This document shows, one piece after another, positions 63,012 through 64,000 of a stretch of DNA of 64,000 nucleotides (positions within the stretch are counted from its first letter, which is position 1; each line of letters opens with the position of its first letter). A program made the translations under genes and the position numbers. The notes beneath the pieces were generated by a model. The model did not search any database. It saw only the letters and a list, made by a program, of their open reading frames with translations, and was not told the origin of the DNA. This DNA is from Pseudonocardia terrae (GTDB lineage: Bacteria; Actinomycetota; Actinomycetes; Mycobacteriales; Pseudonocardiaceae), in the NCBI RefSeq assembly GCF_021343995.1, contig NZ_JAJTTE010000008.1, forward strand, positions 62,001 through 126,000, in the 5' to 3' direction.

Positions 63012-63358
63012 GCCACACCTCCGGGAAGCTCGACGTCCGTCGTCGTCAGACGCGCGAGCGCGGCGACCTGGTCGTGGCGCCACCGTGTTGTCCACTTCCC
63101 CAGATCGACGCAGCGGCCGGTGGCCAGAACGTCATCGACCAGCCGCTCGATCACCGCCCCGGGTACTACATACCGGCCACCGATCTTGAGTCCGGGGAAT
63201 GTCCCGTTCCGGAGGTGCCGGTACAGCGTTGACTCGTCCAGCCGGAGGATCTCCGCTGTCTCCGCGGCGGTGTAGAACGCGGGGCGTCCCGCCGATCCCC
63301 GCCAGCTGTCGCCCATCGGAGGCGTCTCGTCATCCCCTACCTCGCGCTTGTCAGTCAT
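63008..63358 (-). CDS. xis: excisionase-like MerR-type HTH protein
   Basis: 116 residues from the ATG at 63358, with GGAGGG 9 nt before. AFYTAAETAEILRLDESTLYR then HLRNGTFPGLKIGGRYVVPG is a typical DNA-binding excisionase domain. It may control directionality of the tRNA-Arg integrase, and in the circular form would lie next to it. Confidence 0.8.
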   Translation of the reverse strand: MTDKREVGDDETPPMGDSWRGSAGRPAFYTAAETAEILRLDESTLYRHLRNGTFPGLKIGGRYVVPGAVIERLVDDVLATGRCVDLGKWTTRWRHDQVAALARLTTTDVELPGGVA

Positions 63359-63405
63359 CCCTCTCATCCCTCCGTTGCCACTTTCACGCTCAGTTTGGTC
63401 ATAAA

Positions 63406-63420
63406 TTGATAGTCCGTCAA
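63406..63420. promoter_or_regulatory. operator candidate between xis-like and XRE genes
   Basis: TTGA (63406-63409) and TCAA (63417-63420) form an inverted repeat with 7-nt spacer in the 137-bp divergent region. TTGACGG read on minus is a possible -35 for the transfer operon. Confidence 0.35.
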
Positions 63421-63495
63421 CAGTCTTGCGGGTGTGAACCGCGCTCGGGATCGCGCTCTAGCTACGCTCGACGAGCACTCACCACAGGAGGCTGC

Positions 63496-63831
63496 GTGGA
63501 CCAGGACTGGACTGCCGTGGGCGACGCGATGCGTGCGCGGCTCGACGAGCTAGGCATGACCATGACCGACCTCGCCGCCAAGTCCGGGGTGTCGCTGACG
63601 ACGGTCCGTGAGCTGGTCCACGTGCTGAACACCCGCCGCCGGCAGCCCCGCACCCTCGTCTCGTTATCGACCGCCCTGGGCTGGCCGAGGGAGCACCTCG
63701 GAAACGTCCTCCGCGGGCGGCCGCTGTCGGAGCCGCTGCCACCCGACGAGCTCGCCTCGGTCCGCAGGGAACTCCGCGATCTGCGGCGGCGGATCGAAGC
63801 CCTGGAGCGCACGGTGGGCAAGGCGACCTGA
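63496..63831 (+). CDS. XRE-family transcriptional regulator
   Basis: 111 residues: HTH at about 18-65 (LGMTMTDLAAKSGVSLTTVRE, ALGWPREHLGNVLRG), then a coiled C terminus (VRRELRDLRRRIEALERTVG) for dimerisation. GTG at 63496 has AGGAGG 4 nt upstream. Divergent from the transfer operon, so a likely repressor of excision and transfer. Confidence 0.87.
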   Translation: MDQDWTAVGDAMRARLDELGMTMTDLAAKSGVSLTTVRELVHVLNTRRRQPRTLVSLSTALGWPREHLGNVLRGRPLSEPLPPDELASVRRELRDLRRRIEALERTVGKAT

Positions 63832-63853
63832 TCTTGTTTGTTCTCCGTTCCGC

Positions 63854-63872
63854 CTGGCGTCATAGGCGCCAG
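63854..63872. terminator. hairpin after the XRE gene
   Basis: CTGGCG (63854-63859) pairs with CGCCAG (63867-63872), 7-nt loop, 23 bp after the stop. Confidence 0.5.
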
Positions 63873-63900
63873 CGTGGATCTCCGGGAACGCCTCCGGCAG

Positions 63901-63956
63901 GGCGCACACGGGGGCACACTCGGACACGGAGGCACACTCGATGCGAGTCACGAGTG
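63901..63956. repeat. iteron-like repeats near the element's right end
   Basis: GGCACACTCG at 63913-63922 and 63931-63940 (18-bp spacing), preceded by related GGCGCACACG (63901), and an inverted CACTCG/CGAGTG pair (63935-63940, 63951-63956). Candidate binding sites for integrase arms or excisionase. Confidence 0.4.
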
Positions 63957-64000
63957 GTGCTGAGTGGCAGCCTGGGCCTTCGGTCGGCTTCATGGGTATC

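Larger units (their letters stand above)
24207..64000. mobile_element. integrative (conjugative or mobilisable) element, right end not seen
   Basis: Starts at tRNA-Arg(CCT) with integrase first, and contains IS debris, a ParA system, a restriction system, MobF relaxase, VirD4-like coupling ATPase, WhiB, DUF2637, DUF4913 and an excisionase-like gene. Base composition is more mixed than in the core, with an AT-richer patch at 39.6-41.2 kb. No copy of the tRNA 3' end is visible downstream, so attR lies beyond the window or is too degenerate to see. No VirB4-type secretion ATPase is in view. Confidence 0.75.

Overview
The window reads as the chromosome of a high-GC actinomycete, most likely of the Pseudonocardiales. 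GC-rich codons, GTG starts and 4-nt start/stop overlaps are common. The first 24 kb also keep a gene neighbourhood known from mycobacteria (mprA-mprB-pepD-moaB2-mscL ... fmdB, 5-FTHF cyclo-ligase, galU, glp, rimJ, glpR ... pmt, rsmI). The taxonomic call is an inference from composition and synteny only.

Region 1 (1-24.1 kb) is core chromosome: a CPA2-type antiporter, divergent rsmI and protein mannosyltransferase, an EamA transporter beside an XRE-cupin regulator, a membrane-anchored XRE protein, two adjacent decayed transporter genes (MFS and osmoprotectant-binding), tRNA-Ala(CGC), the galU-glp-rimJ-glpR cluster (gephyrin-like Glp and its membrane receptor), folate cyclo-ligase, FmdB, an SAF protein, MscL, an MT0933-like repeat protein, MoaB2, a HtrA/PepD protease, an ArsR-SRPBCC pair, the MprAB two-component system and an MFS exporter.

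Region 2 (24.2 kb to the window end) looks like one integrated element that entered at the 3' end of tRNA-Arg(CCT). A tyrosine integrase with an added GntR-type winged helix starts 80 bp after the tRNA. Then come IS debris (a frameshifted ISL3 copy with clear inverted repeats, IS1380 and IS3 fragments), a six-gene operon of unknown function, a small membrane/secreted gene pair, an SNase-like protein, a ParA operon with its own operator, and a restriction system (GHKL ATPase, DUF4420 PD-(D/E)XK, Z1 helicase, NgoMIV-type endonuclease, Vsr, cytosine methylase). A stretch of broken genes follows, and then a conjugation module on the minus strand: MobF relaxase, candidate oriT, DUF2637, DUF4913, VirD4-like ATPase, WhiB, small membrane protein and excisionase-like HTH, with a divergent XRE regulator. 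No second attachment site is visible. Because integrase and excisionase-like gene lie at opposite ends, the right end is probably just past the window.

The best candidate for an undescribed system is the six-gene operon at 28748-36569 (minus strand). All five junctions are exact 4-nt overlaps. Its centre is a 1122-residue protein that joins a Lon-type (S16) protease domain with Ser265 and Lys316 intact, one membrane helix and a C-terminal beta-propeller of the kind usually attached to STAND ATPases, but with no ATPase of its own. Two predicted exported proteins, a membrane-anchored small protein and two cytosolic proteins accompany it. This suggests a membrane-spanning sensor coupled to a regulated protease, possibly a conflict or defence device; the function is inference.
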